Of a DNA stretch of 64,000 nt, positions 9,014 through 17,552 are shown piece after piece. This stretch comes from Dyella subtropica. Lineage in GTDB: Bacteria > Pseudomonadota > Gammaproteobacteria > Xanthomonadales > Rhodanobacteraceae. Numbering within the stretch: the stretch's first letter is position 1; every line of letters begins with the position of its first letter. Location of the stretch: assembly GCF_026283965.1 (NCBI RefSeq), contig NZ_JAPDPD010000017.1, positions 1 through 64,000 on the forward strand, given 5' to 3'. Both the position numbers and the translations under genes were made by a program. The notes beneath the pieces are model-generated. The model searched no databases and was not told the DNA's origin. It worked only from the letters and a program-made list of their open reading frames with translations.

Positions 9014-10426
9014 TCAGGCGCTGACGGCGCGCGACAAACAGGTACCCGGCACTTCGCCTGGCTTCACCGGATAGCAATACAACGTGATCCGCGCGCCCGT
9101 CGCCGCATCGCCAATATCCAACGCGTACCCATGCAACCGCACGATCGCACTGACGATGCTCAGCCCTAACCCCGACCCTCGCGTGGTCCGACTGTTGTCC
9201 CCGCGATAGAACCGCCGCGTCACCGCATCACGCTCATCCGCCGGAATGCCCGGCCCGCTGTCGAGAATGTCCACCCGCGGCCCGCGGCTATCCATGCGAG
9301 CCCGCAACCGCACCTGCCCGCCATTCGGCGTGAACTTGATGGCATTGCCCACCAAGTTCGCCAGCGCTTCGAACAGCAGATGCGCGTCTCCGCGCACGGG
9401 CTGCATCGGCTCTACCTCCAGAGCGAACGGCTGGCCGCGGTCCTCAGCCACGGGTGCGTAGAACTCGTGCACCTGTTGCAACACCCGCCCTAGATCCACC
9501 TCGGCGAAGCACGCGTTGCGATGGCTGTCTTCGAGTTCGGAGACGCGTAGCAATGCACGGAAACGTCCCAGCACCGCGTCTATATCCTCGATGCTCGCCT
9601 CCACCAGCGCCGCTTCGGGTTGCTCCGACAACTGCTGCTGCGCGCGATACAGGCGCGCGCGCAAACGGGTCAGTGGTGTACGCAGGTCGTGCGCGATGTT
9701 GTCGCACACGCCCTTCACTTCATTCATCAGGCGCTCGATCTCACCCAGCATGGTGTTGACGATGCCCGCCAGCACATCCAACTCATCGCCGCGCTTGCTT
9801 ACCGGCAAACGCTTGGCGAGATCGCCCTGGCGGATCGGCTCGGTAGCCTGCTGCAAATCACGAATGCGTTTCTCCGGCCCGCGCTGCAATAGAAAGCCGC
9901 CGAACAGACCAGGGATGATGGTTAGCGAGAGGGCCCACAGAAGCGCGCGCCACACGATCACGCCGAGTCCGTCGACGGTGCTGTTGTCCTTGGCGATCAC
10001 CAGTACGCGACCGTCCGATAGACGAGTCGCCAGTGCACGTGCGCGCACGCGTGATGCATCGCGATCGGGCCGCGGCATGCCGCGCGCCAACAAACGTACT
10101 TGGCCGTCGGCCGCGAGCTCGGACGGTATATGCGCGATATTGCCCGCTATCGCATGGCCACTGGCGTCGAACAAGCCCACAGACATGATGCCGTGCGGGT
10201 CGATGGCGCTTGCCGCATCCACCGCCGAGGGCAGCCGCTGCGCATCCGAATTGGCCAGATATTGCATGCGCTGTTCCAGCATCTGGTCGATCACGGTATT
10301 GAGATAGCGTGTGGTCTCCCACTGGATCACGCCGACCAGCACCAAACCCCACACGGCGAACAGTGCGCCATAGATCAGGATCAGGCGGGAGGTGGTGGAG
10401 CGCCAGGCGTTGGGACGAGCAGTCAT
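9014..10426 (-). CDS. Sensor histidine kinase (OmpR-partner type)
   Basis: Membrane sensor kinase of 470 residues. A transmembrane segment at about 15-35 and another at about 157-180 flank a periplasmic domain of about 120 residues. A HAMP linker follows, then the HisKA phosphoacceptor (NIAHDLRTPLTRLR, His246) and a HATPase domain with N-box (LANLVGNAIKFTPNGG), G1 (DSGPGIP) and G2 (GSGLGLS) motifs. Start ATG at 10426 overlaps the stop of the upstream response regulator as ATGA, which fixes the start and shows translational coupling. The stimulus is unknown; a role in regulating the adjacent efflux operon is possible but not shown. Confidence 0.92.
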   Translation of the reverse strand: MTARPNAWRSTTSRLILIYGALFAVWGLVLVGVIQWETTRYLNTVIDQMLEQRMQYLANSDAQRLPSAVDAASAIDPHGIMSVGLFDASGHAIAGNIAHIPSELAADGQVRLLARGMPRPDRDASRVRARALATRLSDGRVLVIAKDNSTVDGLGVIVWRALLWALSLTIIPGLFGGFLLQRGPEKRIRDLQQATEPIRQGDLAKRLPVSKRGDELDVLAGIVNTMLGEIERLMNEVKGVCDNIAHDLRTPLTRLRARLYRAQQQLSEQPEAALVEASIEDIDAVLGRFRALLRVSELEDSHRNACFAEVDLGRVLQQVHEFYAPVAEDRGQPFALEVEPMQPVRGDAHLLFEALANLVGNAIKFTPNGGQVRLRARMDSRGPRVDILDSGPGIPADERDAVTRRFYRGDNSRTTRGSGLGLSIVSAIVRLHGYALDIGDAATGARITLYCYPVKPGEVPGTCLSRAVSA

Positions 10427-11124
10427 GACGAGGCCCGAGCGTTCTGGGGTACTGAGGTGATCATGTAGCCGGTGCCGCGGACGGTGCGAATTAGTGGCGG
10501 CTGGCCAGTGCCGTCGATCTTGCGCCGAAGCCGGCCGATATGCACGTCGATGACGTTGGTGCCGGGGTCGAAACGGAAGCCCCAGACCGCCTCGAAAATC
10601 ATCGTGCGGGTCAGTACCTGACCGCAGTGGCGCATCAGGCATTCCAGCAGGCGGTATTCCGTGGGTTGCAGGGTCAAGGGCTGGTCGTCGCGATAGGCCA
10701 CGTGCCGCACTAGGTCCAGCTCCAGATTGCCGACGCGCAGACGGGTGTCGTTCTGCTGCGGTTGCCGGCGACGCAGCAGCACTTCGGCGCGGGCGGCCAT
10801 CTCGTCTGGCGCGAACGGCTTGGTGAGGTAGTCGTCGCCGCCGGCACGCAGGCCGTGCACCCGGTCGTCCACATCGCTGAGTGCGCTAATCATCAGCACC
10901 GGCGTGTCGATCTGTTGCCGGCGCAACGCTGCAACCACCTCGACGCCTTCCATGCCGGGCAGCATGCGGTCGAGGGTGATCAGATCGTAGTTCTGCTCTG
11001 TGGCGCGCGCCAATCCTTCACGGCCATCGGCCACCCATTCGGCGGTCATGCCGTGCGCGCTCAGCTCGGCCACGATCTCACGGGCCGTGACTTCGTCGTC
11101 TTCGATAACCAGCACTCTGGGCAT
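10423..11124 (-). CDS. OmpR/PhoB-family response regulator
   Basis: DNA-binding response regulator of 233 residues. The receiver domain has the acidic pair (IEDDE), phosphoacceptor Asp52 (ITLDRMLPGMEG), Ser and Lys of KPF; a winged-helix Trans_reg_C domain follows, ending RTVRGTGYMI. I start it at the ATG ending at 11124 (MPRVLVIEDDE); a longer reading to 11202 adds 26 residues without homology. It is transcribed just ahead of its partner kinase with an ATGA overlap. The kinase and this regulator follow rpoH on the same strand but are separated from it by a strong terminator. Confidence 0.92.
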   Translation of the reverse strand: MPRVLVIEDDEVTAREIVAELSAHGMTAEWVADGREGLARATEQNYDLITLDRMLPGMEGVEVVAALRRQQIDTPVLMISALSDVDDRVHGLRAGGDDYLTKPFAPDEMAARAEVLLRRRQPQQNDTRLRVGNLELDLVRHVAYRDDQPLTLQPTEYRLLECLMRHCGQVLTRTMIFEAVWGFRFDPGTNVIDVHIGRLRRKIDGTGQPPLIRTVRGTGYMITSVPQNARASS

Positions 11125-11166
11125 GATGTCGTTGACTGTCTCGGGAACGATGGACGATGTCAGCGC

Positions 11167-11197
11167 AAAAACTGACGGCCCCGCAGAGGGGGCCGTC
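11167..11197 (-). terminator. Rho-independent terminator of rpoH
   Basis: On the minus strand a 9-bp GC stem (arms at 11197-11189 and 11182-11174, GACGGCCCC/GGGGCCGTC) is followed by AGTTTTTG, a clear U-tract. It lies 26 bases after the rpoH stop and before the response regulator. Confidence 0.85.
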
Positions 11198-11222
11198 ATC
11201 ATGGTAACGCCAGTTTTGGGAA

Positions 11223-12080
<858 letters not shown>

Positions 12081-12108
12081 GTGTGGAACCTCCTGATGTG
12101 GGATCAGC

Positions 12109-12135
12109 TTAGCACTCGGGGACTAGGAGTGCTAA
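12109..12135. promoter_or_regulatory. CIRCE operator (HrcA-binding site) upstream of rpoH
   Basis: The sequence reads TTAGCACTC-N9-GAGTGCTAA, an exact match to the CIRCE consensus: arms 12109-12117 and 12127-12135 with a 9-base spacer. CIRCE is the DNA target of the heat-shock repressor HrcA, usually found before groESL and hrcA-dnaK. It sits 28 bases upstream of the rpoH start codon and 14 bases above its Shine-Dalgarno. The palindrome could also fold in the mRNA leader. Confidence 0.93.
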
Positions 12136-12152
12136 AGCGGCCAAAGAGTTCC
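12124..12152 (-). promoter_or_regulatory. Possible sigma-E-type promoter of rpoH
   Basis: On the minus strand GGAACT (12152-12147) is followed after 18 bases by TCCTA (12128-12124), resembling the sigma-E pattern GGAACTT-N15/16-TCnnA with a spacing one base longer than usual. The E. coli rpoH P3 promoter is also sigma-E dependent. The -10 element and start point would fall inside the CIRCE, so HrcA binding would block it. Confidence 0.4.
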
Positions 12153-12249
12153 AGCCGCTTTACTAAACCCAATAGTACACGAATCAAGAGGATTCGTCCA
12201 CTGCCGCCAGGTACCGCCTCCCCCGACCTTGGGTCGCCAACCTCGACGA

Positions 12250-13206
12250 TCAATATCGCTTGGCCTTGGCGTTGTAGTAGCTCAAGTCGGTCGATTCGAG
12301 CAGGCGACGCATGGCGGGCCCCAGGTGACTAAAGCCGTAGGCCTTCAGGACATCTTTCTTGCCGGGAATCTCGTATTGCCCTGAGATGCCGTCAGCGTAT
12401 TTGCCATCGGCCACCACCCTCTCGGCCATGCCGGGCGGCCGTGGCAACTGTTCCGGCCAATGCTGACAATGCAAAGTCATTTGGGGGCACCAATGCCGAT
12501 TTTCCGGATGGACCGGCTCCCGCTCGACCATGCCGATGATGGCTTTGGGACCGAAGGTCTTGACCACGTCCGCATAGAAGTCCGTCTCCAGCGTATGCCC
12601 CTCGACGGGCACCAGGGTTTCCAGCAGATTCAGGAACCGCGGGTCGTTTTTCGCGATGAAGAACTGCGTGGACAACGTGTCTTTCCGCTTGATGCCGAAA
12701 TCGATCCCGGCACCATTGAGCAGCCTGGCGAGATACCCCTTGAGGCGAACCAACGGGTGCTTCGACTGCCTCCATTTCGGGCGCTGGTCGGTACTCCACG
12801 AGGACGCCGCAACGACGGCCTTGTCGTCACGAGCCAACAAGTCGATATAGCGCTGCAACATGCCCTGGTCGAAAACCCAGGTGTCGGCATCCAGATGAAT
12901 GATGTAATCCGGGTTGTACTTGTCGGCCGCGGCGCGAAATGACTTTTTCACGAGATTCAGCGCGCCATCGATGATGGTCAGCGGCTGGCACCGGACCAGC
13001 TCATCCTCCATGTACGGCTCGTAAGAGGAACCCGAGCAGGCGTGCACAATCGGCCACTGCTCCGGGTAGTTGAGCTTCACGATCTCCATGTTGATTCGCG
13101 CGCAATCCTGGCGCTCGTGGGTGGTCATGCATACGACGACCTTCGGCCGGTTCGCTGCCGGAATCACCTTGCCCGAATCGTCGGCCACCTGGTCTGCTCC
13201 ACTCAT
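12250..13206 (-). CDS. GT-A-fold glycosyltransferase-like protein, unknown substrate
   Basis: A 318-residue protein with a nucleotide-sugar-transferase look: a N-terminal beta strand KVVVCMTTHERQDCARINMEIV, a middle strand ending in DAD (DYIIHLDADTWVFDQG), which resembles the DxD metal/nucleotide motif of GT-A enzymes, and a region GHTLETDFYADVV. No signal peptide or membrane segment is seen, so it is likely cytoplasmic. The start at 13206 (MSGADQV) is chosen because upstream residues lack conservation features; GAGAG lies upstream. It is divergent from the PiuC gene and shares no operon with rpoH. Family assignment is tentative. Confidence 0.6.
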   Translation of the reverse strand: MSGADQVADDSGKVIPAANRPKVVVCMTTHERQDCARINMEIVKLNYPEQWPIVHACSGSSYEPYMEDELVRCQPLTIIDGALNLVKKSFRAAADKYNPDYIIHLDADTWVFDQGMLQRYIDLLARDDKAVVAASSWSTDQRPKWRQSKHPLVRLKGYLARLLNGAGIDFGIKRKDTLSTQFFIAKNDPRFLNLLETLVPVEGHTLETDFYADVVKTFGPKAIIGMVEREPVHPENRHWCPQMTLHCQHWPEQLPRPPGMAERVVADGKYADGISGQYEIPGKKDVLKAYGFSHLGPAMRRLLESTDLSYYNAKAKRY

Positions 13207-13413
13207 ACTCGCTACGTCTCTCAATCCGTTAGTAGTCCACGCGTGCATCGTGGGATCGCACATTGTACTCGTCGCGGGATTTGCCTCCCTAGCGAAGCCA
13301 ACACCCGCGGCTTTCAAGACCCCGCCGTGTTCCCAGCCTGCGCTATGCCCCGCTACCATGACGCGGCGCCGGTCTTGCCGGCTCCACTGCCTTCCATTCA
13401 AAGGACCCGCGCC

Positions 13414-14088
13414 TTGATCCTCTGCGTCCCCAACGTACTGAGCGCCGACCAACTAGCGGCCATCCGCGCCGCGCTGCAGGGCGCCAGCTTTGCCGATGGC
13501 GCCAGCACCGCCGGCTGGTCGGCGCGCGAGGTGAAGAAGAACCTGCAGCTGACGCCGAGCACGCCCGGCTACGAACGGCTGGCGGACATGGTCAGCGAAG
13601 CGTTCATGCGCAACGGCACTCTGCAGTCGGCACTACTGCCGGTAGCGACCACCCAGGTGCTGTTCAACCGCTACGGCACCGGCATGCAGTACGGCCCGCA
13701 TGTGGACGCGGCCGTCATGGGCGGCATGGGCCAGGCGGTGCGCACTGACATCGCGATCACCGTGTTCCTGTCCGACCCCAAAAGCTACGACGGCGGCGAA
13801 CTGGTGGTACTCACCAACGGCCTCGGTGGCCAGTTCAAGCTGGATGCGGGCTCGGCCATCGCCTACCCGGCCAACACCTTGCACCATGTCAGCCCGGTCA
13901 CGCGCGGCGCGCGCGACGCGGCGATCATCTGGGTGCAGAGTCAGGTGCGCGACCCGGCGCAGCGCGAGCTGCTGTGGGACCTGGACAACGCCAAACGGCA
14001 GATCTTCGGCCGCGAAGGGAAAAGCCCCACCTTCGACGCGGTGAGCAAGTCACACGCCAACCTGCTGCGGATGTGGGCCGACCTCTGA
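13414..14088 (+). CDS. Fe(II)/2-oxoglutarate-dependent dioxygenase, PKHD-type (YbiX/PiuC)
   Basis: A 224-residue hydroxylase of the PiuC/YbiX family, frequently linked to TonB-dependent iron uptake. The double-stranded beta-helix Fe ligands are visible as HVD (His96, Asp98 in YGPHVDAAVMG) and a distal His in TLHHVSPVTRG (about 157); the RG of TRGARDAAI binds 2-oxoglutarate. The start is a TTG at 13414 with AAGGA eight bases upstream; this gives the length of E. coli YbiX (225). A longer open frame to the left overlaps the divergent glycosyltransferase gene and is not needed. Its in vivo substrate is unknown. Confidence 0.9.
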   Translation: MILCVPNVLSADQLAAIRAALQGASFADGASTAGWSAREVKKNLQLTPSTPGYERLADMVSEAFMRNGTLQSALLPVATTQVLFNRYGTGMQYGPHVDAAVMGGMGQAVRTDIAITVFLSDPKSYDGGELVVLTNGLGGQFKLDAGSAIAYPANTLHHVSPVTRGARDAAIIWVQSQVRDPAQRELLWDLDNAKRQIFGREGKSPTFDAVSKSHANLLRMWADL

Positions 14089-14109
14089 CGGCCCTGTCGC
14101 AGCGCGTCG

Positions 14110-14817
14110 CTAATCGCCCGTCAGCTGTGCGCGCGACGGCAGCGCCCAGTCGATGGGCGCCTGCCCGCGACTTTCCAGGTAGGCGTTGGCCTTGGAAAAA
14201 TGCCCGCAGCCCAGGAAGCCGCGATGGGCCGATAGCGGCGAGGGGTGCACCGACTTCAGCACCAGGTGCCTGCGGGTGTCGATCAGCTGGCCCTTGCGCT
14301 GGGCGTAGCTGCCCCAGAGCATGAACACCAACCCTTCGCGTTCGCGGTTGAGCGCGTCGACGGCCGCATCGGTAAACCCTTCCCAGCCCTTGCCCTGGTG
14401 AGAGGCGGCCAAGCCCTGCTCCACGGTCAGCACGCTATTGAGTAACAGCACGCCGCGATCGGCCCAAGGCGTAAGGCACCCATGGCCCGGCGGCGCAATG
14501 GCGAGGTCGCGCTGTATTTCCTTGAAGATGTTTTGCAGCGACGGCGGCGGCGGTACGCCGGGCCGCACTGAAAAACACAGGCCATGAGCCTGCCCCGGGC
14601 CGTGATATGGATCCTGGCCGAGGATGACCACGCGCACAGCATCGAACGGTGTGTGATCGAACGCGGCAAAGATTTCCGGCCCGGGCGGATACACCACCTT
14701 GCCAGCCTGCTTCTCGGCACGCAGGAAACTCGACAAGGCTTGCATGTCGGGCCGCTCAAGATAGTCGCCGATGCGTTCTTTCCAGGCCGGCTGCAGTTTG
14801 ATGCGGCCTTCGTTCAT
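14110..14817 (-). CDS. ung: Uracil-DNA glycosylase
   Basis: Family-1 UDG of 235 residues that excises uracil from DNA to start base-excision repair. The catalytic water-activating loop GQDPYHG (Asp69) and the minor-groove intercalation loop [10 protein letters not shown] (His191) are both present, as is the uracil-specificity segment around [10 protein letters not shown]. The ATG at 14817 overlaps the stop of the upstream tandem-receiver gene as ATGA, so the two are translationally coupled; this pairing with a signalling protein is unexpected and functionally unexplained. Confidence 0.96.
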   Translation of the reverse strand: MNEGRIKLQPAWKERIGDYLERPDMQALSSFLRAEKQAGKVVYPPGPEIFAAFDHTPFDAVRVVILGQDPYHGPGQAHGLCFSVRPGVPPPPSLQNIFKEIQRDLAIAPPGHGCLTPWADRGVLLLNSVLTVEQGLAASHQGKGWEGFTDAAVDALNREREGLVFMLWGSYAQRKGQLIDTRRHLVLKSVHPSPLSAHRGFLGCGHFSKANAYLESRGQAPIDWALPSRAQLTGD

Positions 14818-15656
14818 GCCGCTTCGTCGCGCAGGCGCAGGTGCCGGGCGACACGCAGCTGGAACAGGACCTTGGTGATCAACAGCTTTTCCTCGATGGG
14901 TTTCTCGACCAGGTCGTTGGCGCCAGCCTTGAGCAGAGCGGCCTGGTTGACTGGATTCTCGTCGCCGGTCATCACCAGCACCGGTAGCCGCCCCTTGCTG
15001 TAACCGTAATCGCGACGGATACGCTCAAGCAAATCGCCACCGGTGAGTTCGCCCTTGAGGCTGACGTCGGTAAGCACAATGTCGGCGCCCACTTGGCCTT
15101 GCGTCTGCGCAGTATCCAACCACGTCAGCGCATCTTCGGCGCTGATCACGTGGCGTACGGTAAGACCGCACTTTTCCAGCATGCGGCGCGTTGCCAGTGC
15201 GACTACGCGACTGTCTTCCACGTACAGCACTTCGCCTTCAGCCGAATTTTCCGGCCGCACATAGCCGCGGATGAATTCAGCCAACGCCTGAAAACCGAGT
15301 GATTTGTCGAAGTAGTCGGTAACGTGTTCGCCCAGCGTGCGCCGATGCAGGCGGTCGTCCACATCGCCGGACACCACCACCACGGGCACGTAAATCTGCG
15401 GTGCGGACTCGCGCACGTAACGCGCCAGCTCCAGGCCGTCCATGTCGGGCAGGCGCAGCGCGATGGTGATGAAGTCGAACACCCCGCCTTCGAGCAGTTG
15501 CTGCGCCTCGGCGCCGGTCGCACAGCCCACGACCTCGGCTTCAGGCAATTCGGCCTGGAGCACGCGGGAAATCAGTTGCCGCACTACTTTGGAACCATCC
15601 ACGACCAGCACGCGCGGTGCGGCGCTGATAATACGGTTGCTGAAACCTACACTCAT
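14814..15656 (-). CDS. Tandem-receiver response regulator with degenerate first domain
   Basis: A 280-residue protein made of two CheY-like receiver domains and no output domain. In domain 1 (about 14-135) the acidic pair is reduced to VVDG and the phosphoacceptor position is Ala66 ([12 protein letters not shown]), so it cannot be phosphorylated in the normal way; Ser and Lys (FDKSL) remain. Domain 2 (about 142-270) is intact: VEDS, Asp197 (LTDVSLKGE), Thr230 (VMTGDE) and Lys252 (VEKP). It probably works as a phosphorelay or partner-binding module. The start at 15656 (MSVGFSNRI) is the first ATG with domain-consistent sequence. Its stop overlaps the ung start. Confidence 0.88.
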   Translation of the reverse strand: MSVGFSNRIISAAPRVLVVDGSKVVRQLISRVLQAELPEAEVVGCATGAEAQQLLEGGVFDFITIALRLPDMDGLELARYVRESAPQIYVPVVVVSGDVDDRLHRRTLGEHVTDYFDKSLGFQALAEFIRGYVRPENSAEGEVLYVEDSRVVALATRRMLEKCGLTVRHVISAEDALTWLDTAQTQGQVGADIVLTDVSLKGELTGGDLLERIRRDYGYSKGRLPVLVMTGDENPVNQAALLKAGANDLVEKPIEEKLLITKVLFQLRVARHLRLRDEAA

Positions 15657-15793
15657 TAGTATCCATCCACGTGTCACGTGGCGTCCCTGCCCATGATCCG
15701 ACGGACGCCCCCTGCGCCCCCACACTCAGGCATCTTGCACCGATGGCGGTGCGCTGCCTGCGACCGGCGTCACCTATGCGACCCGGGCTCCGC

Positions 15794-16783
15794 TCAAGAC
15801 GCCTTGCGCAACTGCCAGGCACTGACCAGACGCGCGCCCAGCCAACCCAGCAACGCCGCAACCAGCGGCACGGCACCGAGCACCCACACCGGCAGCGCGC
15901 CTACCTGTAGCTTGCCGTCATAGACATGACTGAGCCGTGTCACCGGCTCCGCCAGCGCTATTTCGACCAGCATCGCGACCCCGGCGGCGAGCGCGCCGCT
16001 GAACAGGCCATACCAGATGCCGGCATAAAGGTAAGGACGCCGCACGAAGGCCCGGCTGGCACCCACCAGCATCAGCACGCCGATCTCCTCGCTGCGACTG
16101 GCGATATCCACGCGCACGGTGTTGCCCACGACCAGCAATACGGCCAGCGCCAACAGCACGGCCAATACCAGCACGGCCCGATTGCCCACGCCGAGCAGTG
16201 CATCCAGGCGCTGGCGCCAGGTACCGCTGTCCTGCACCAGATCAACGCCTTGCATACCGCGCAGGTCGGTGACCAAGCGAGCGACGTCGTCCGCATTCAA
16301 TCCCGGCTTGGGCAGCACTTCGATGGCATAGGGCAGCGGGTTGTTGTCCAGCATATGCAGCGCGCCAGAGAAACCCTGCATCTTGGCCAGCTCGTCCATG
16401 CCTTGCTGTGGCGTCTTCACGCTCACGGTTGCGATATCGGCGCGCTCGCGCAGCTTGGTAGCAAGCAGGTCAACCGCTGTGCCGCTCTGGCTGGGCTGCA
16501 GGAACATCGACACGGTCTGGTTCTGGCCCAGCACGTCGCCCAGCTTTTGCACGTTGCCAAGCAGCAGATAGAAGGTGAGCGGCAACGCCAATGCCAGCGC
16601 CATCACCGCCACGGTGAGCAAGGTACCGACTGGTCGCGACATCAATCGGCGCAAGCTGGCTGCTGCGCTCCAGCCATGGTGCTCGCGCCAGCTCGCCACC
16701 GGACGGGCACGGCTGCGCTCTACCCGCGGCGCGGCCTCGGCCATGACCGGCGCTTCGTTGGGGAATTCCGAGGGCGTGGTCAC
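15794..16783 (-). CDS. ftsX: Cell-division protein FtsX
   Basis: Integral membrane partner of FtsE, 329 residues. A cytoplasmic N-terminal region of about 50 residues precedes the first membrane helix (GTLLTVAVMALALALPLTFYLLL). A periplasmic domain of about 130 residues follows, then three more helices (from LVLAVLLALAVLLVVGNTV). FtsEX activates septal peptidoglycan hydrolases at the divisome. The start codon is GTG at 16783, overlapping the ftsE stop as GTGA, with AGGAGG four bases upstream; an ATG at residue 14 is an alternative. Confidence 0.94.
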   Translation of the reverse strand: MTTPSEFPNEAPVMAEAAPRVERSRARPVASWREHHGWSAAASLRRLMSRPVGTLLTVAVMALALALPLTFYLLLGNVQKLGDVLGQNQTVSMFLQPSQSGTAVDLLATKLRERADIATVSVKTPQQGMDELAKMQGFSGALHMLDNNPLPYAIEVLPKPGLNADDVARLVTDLRGMQGVDLVQDSGTWRQRLDALLGVGNRAVLVLAVLLALAVLLVVGNTVRVDIASRSEEIGVLMLVGASRAFVRRPYLYAGIWYGLFSGALAAGVAMLVEIALAEPVTRLSHVYDGKLQVGALPVWVLGAVPLVAALLGWLGARLVSAWQLRKAS

Positions 16784-17457
16784 AGCACCTCCTGCGCGGC
16801 CACGTCGGCCACCAGACGGCCGTGATCCAGCACCACTACGCGTTTGCGCATGCGCTTGATCAACGGCAGGTCATGGCTGGCGACCAGCACCGTGGTGCCC
16901 ACCTGCTGGAATTCGGCAAACAGGCTCATGATCTCCACGGCCAATTGCGGGTCGAGGTTGCCGGTGGGTTCATCGGCGATCAGCAAGGTCGGCTTGGCCA
17001 CGATGGCGCGGGCAATGCCCACGCGCTGTTGCTCGCCAGTGGATAGCGTGGCCGGCAACTGGCGCTCATAGGCCAGCAGCCCCACCTTCTCCAGCGCCGC
17101 ACGCACGCGGCGACCGCGCTCGACCGGCGCGATGCCACCGATGACCAACGGCAATTCGACATTGGCGAACACGGTGCGATCCATCAACAAGCGATGGTCC
17201 TGGAACACCATACCGATGCGGCGACGCAGCTTGGGAATGCCACCGCGGCCCACTTTTGACAGGCTCTGCCCATCCAGCGTGATCAGGCCATGCGAAGGCC
17301 GCTCGATCAGGCCGAGCAGCTTCAGCAGCGTACTTTTGCCCGCGCCGGAGTGTCCGGTGACAAACGCCATTTCGCCGGGCGCGACATGGAATGAAAGCTG
17401 CGACAGCGCCTCATGGCCGCCCTCGTAGCGTTTGCTGACTTGATCGAAGCGGATCAC
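16780..17457 (-). CDS. ftsE: Cell-division ATP-binding protein FtsE
   Basis: ABC ATPase of 225 residues that drives FtsX. Walker A is GHSGAGKST, the Q-loop VFQDHRLL, the signature LSTGEQQRVGIARA (Thr instead of the usual Gly in LSGGEQ) and Walker B LLIADEPTGNLD; the H-loop SHDLP is present. I take the GTG at 17457 (VIRFDQVSKRY) because FtsE proteins begin with MIRF; GGGGA lies upstream. An ATG at 17484 would add nine residues. Coupled to ftsX by a 4-base overlap. Confidence 0.94.
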   Translation of the reverse strand: MIRFDQVSKRYEGGHEALSQLSFHVAPGEMAFVTGHSGAGKSTLLKLLGLIERPSHGLITLDGQSLSKVGRGGIPKLRRRIGMVFQDHRLLMDRTVFANVELPLVIGGIAPVERGRRVRAALEKVGLLAYERQLPATLSTGEQQRVGIARAIVAKPTLLIADEPTGNLDPQLAVEIMSLFAEFQQVGTTVLVASHDLPLIKRMRKRVVVLDHGRLVADVAAQEVL

Positions 17458-17517
17458 CGCGTGTCCCCAATCATGATGCCGCACAAGGATAAGGGATGCG
17501 CATGCGAAGGTGATCCC

Positions 17518-17544
17518 CCGCCGCGCGTTTTTCGCGCGCGGCGG
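17518..17544. terminator. Hairpin between rhlB and ftsE
   Basis: A 10-bp all-GC stem (CCGCCGCGCG at 17518-17527 with its complement at 17535-17544) around a TTTTTCG loop lies just downstream of the rhlB stop. No U-tract follows on the minus strand, so it may stop RNA polymerase only partly or protect the rhlB mRNA end. Confidence 0.5.
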
Positions 17545-17552
17545 AGTCTGGT

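Noticed and set aside
8586-9074. A 162-codon frame between the efflux and kinase genes
   Set aside because: It spans the repeat and enters the kinase gene on the other strand; no ribosome site.
10427-10642. A 72-residue N-terminal extension of the sensor kinase
   Set aside because: It lies entirely over the response regulator in another frame; the ATGA overlap at 10426 gives the natural start.
12136-12249. A sigma-32-type promoter for rpoH
   Set aside because: No CTTGAA/CCCCAT pair at correct spacing; only the sigma-E-like pair was retained at low confidence.
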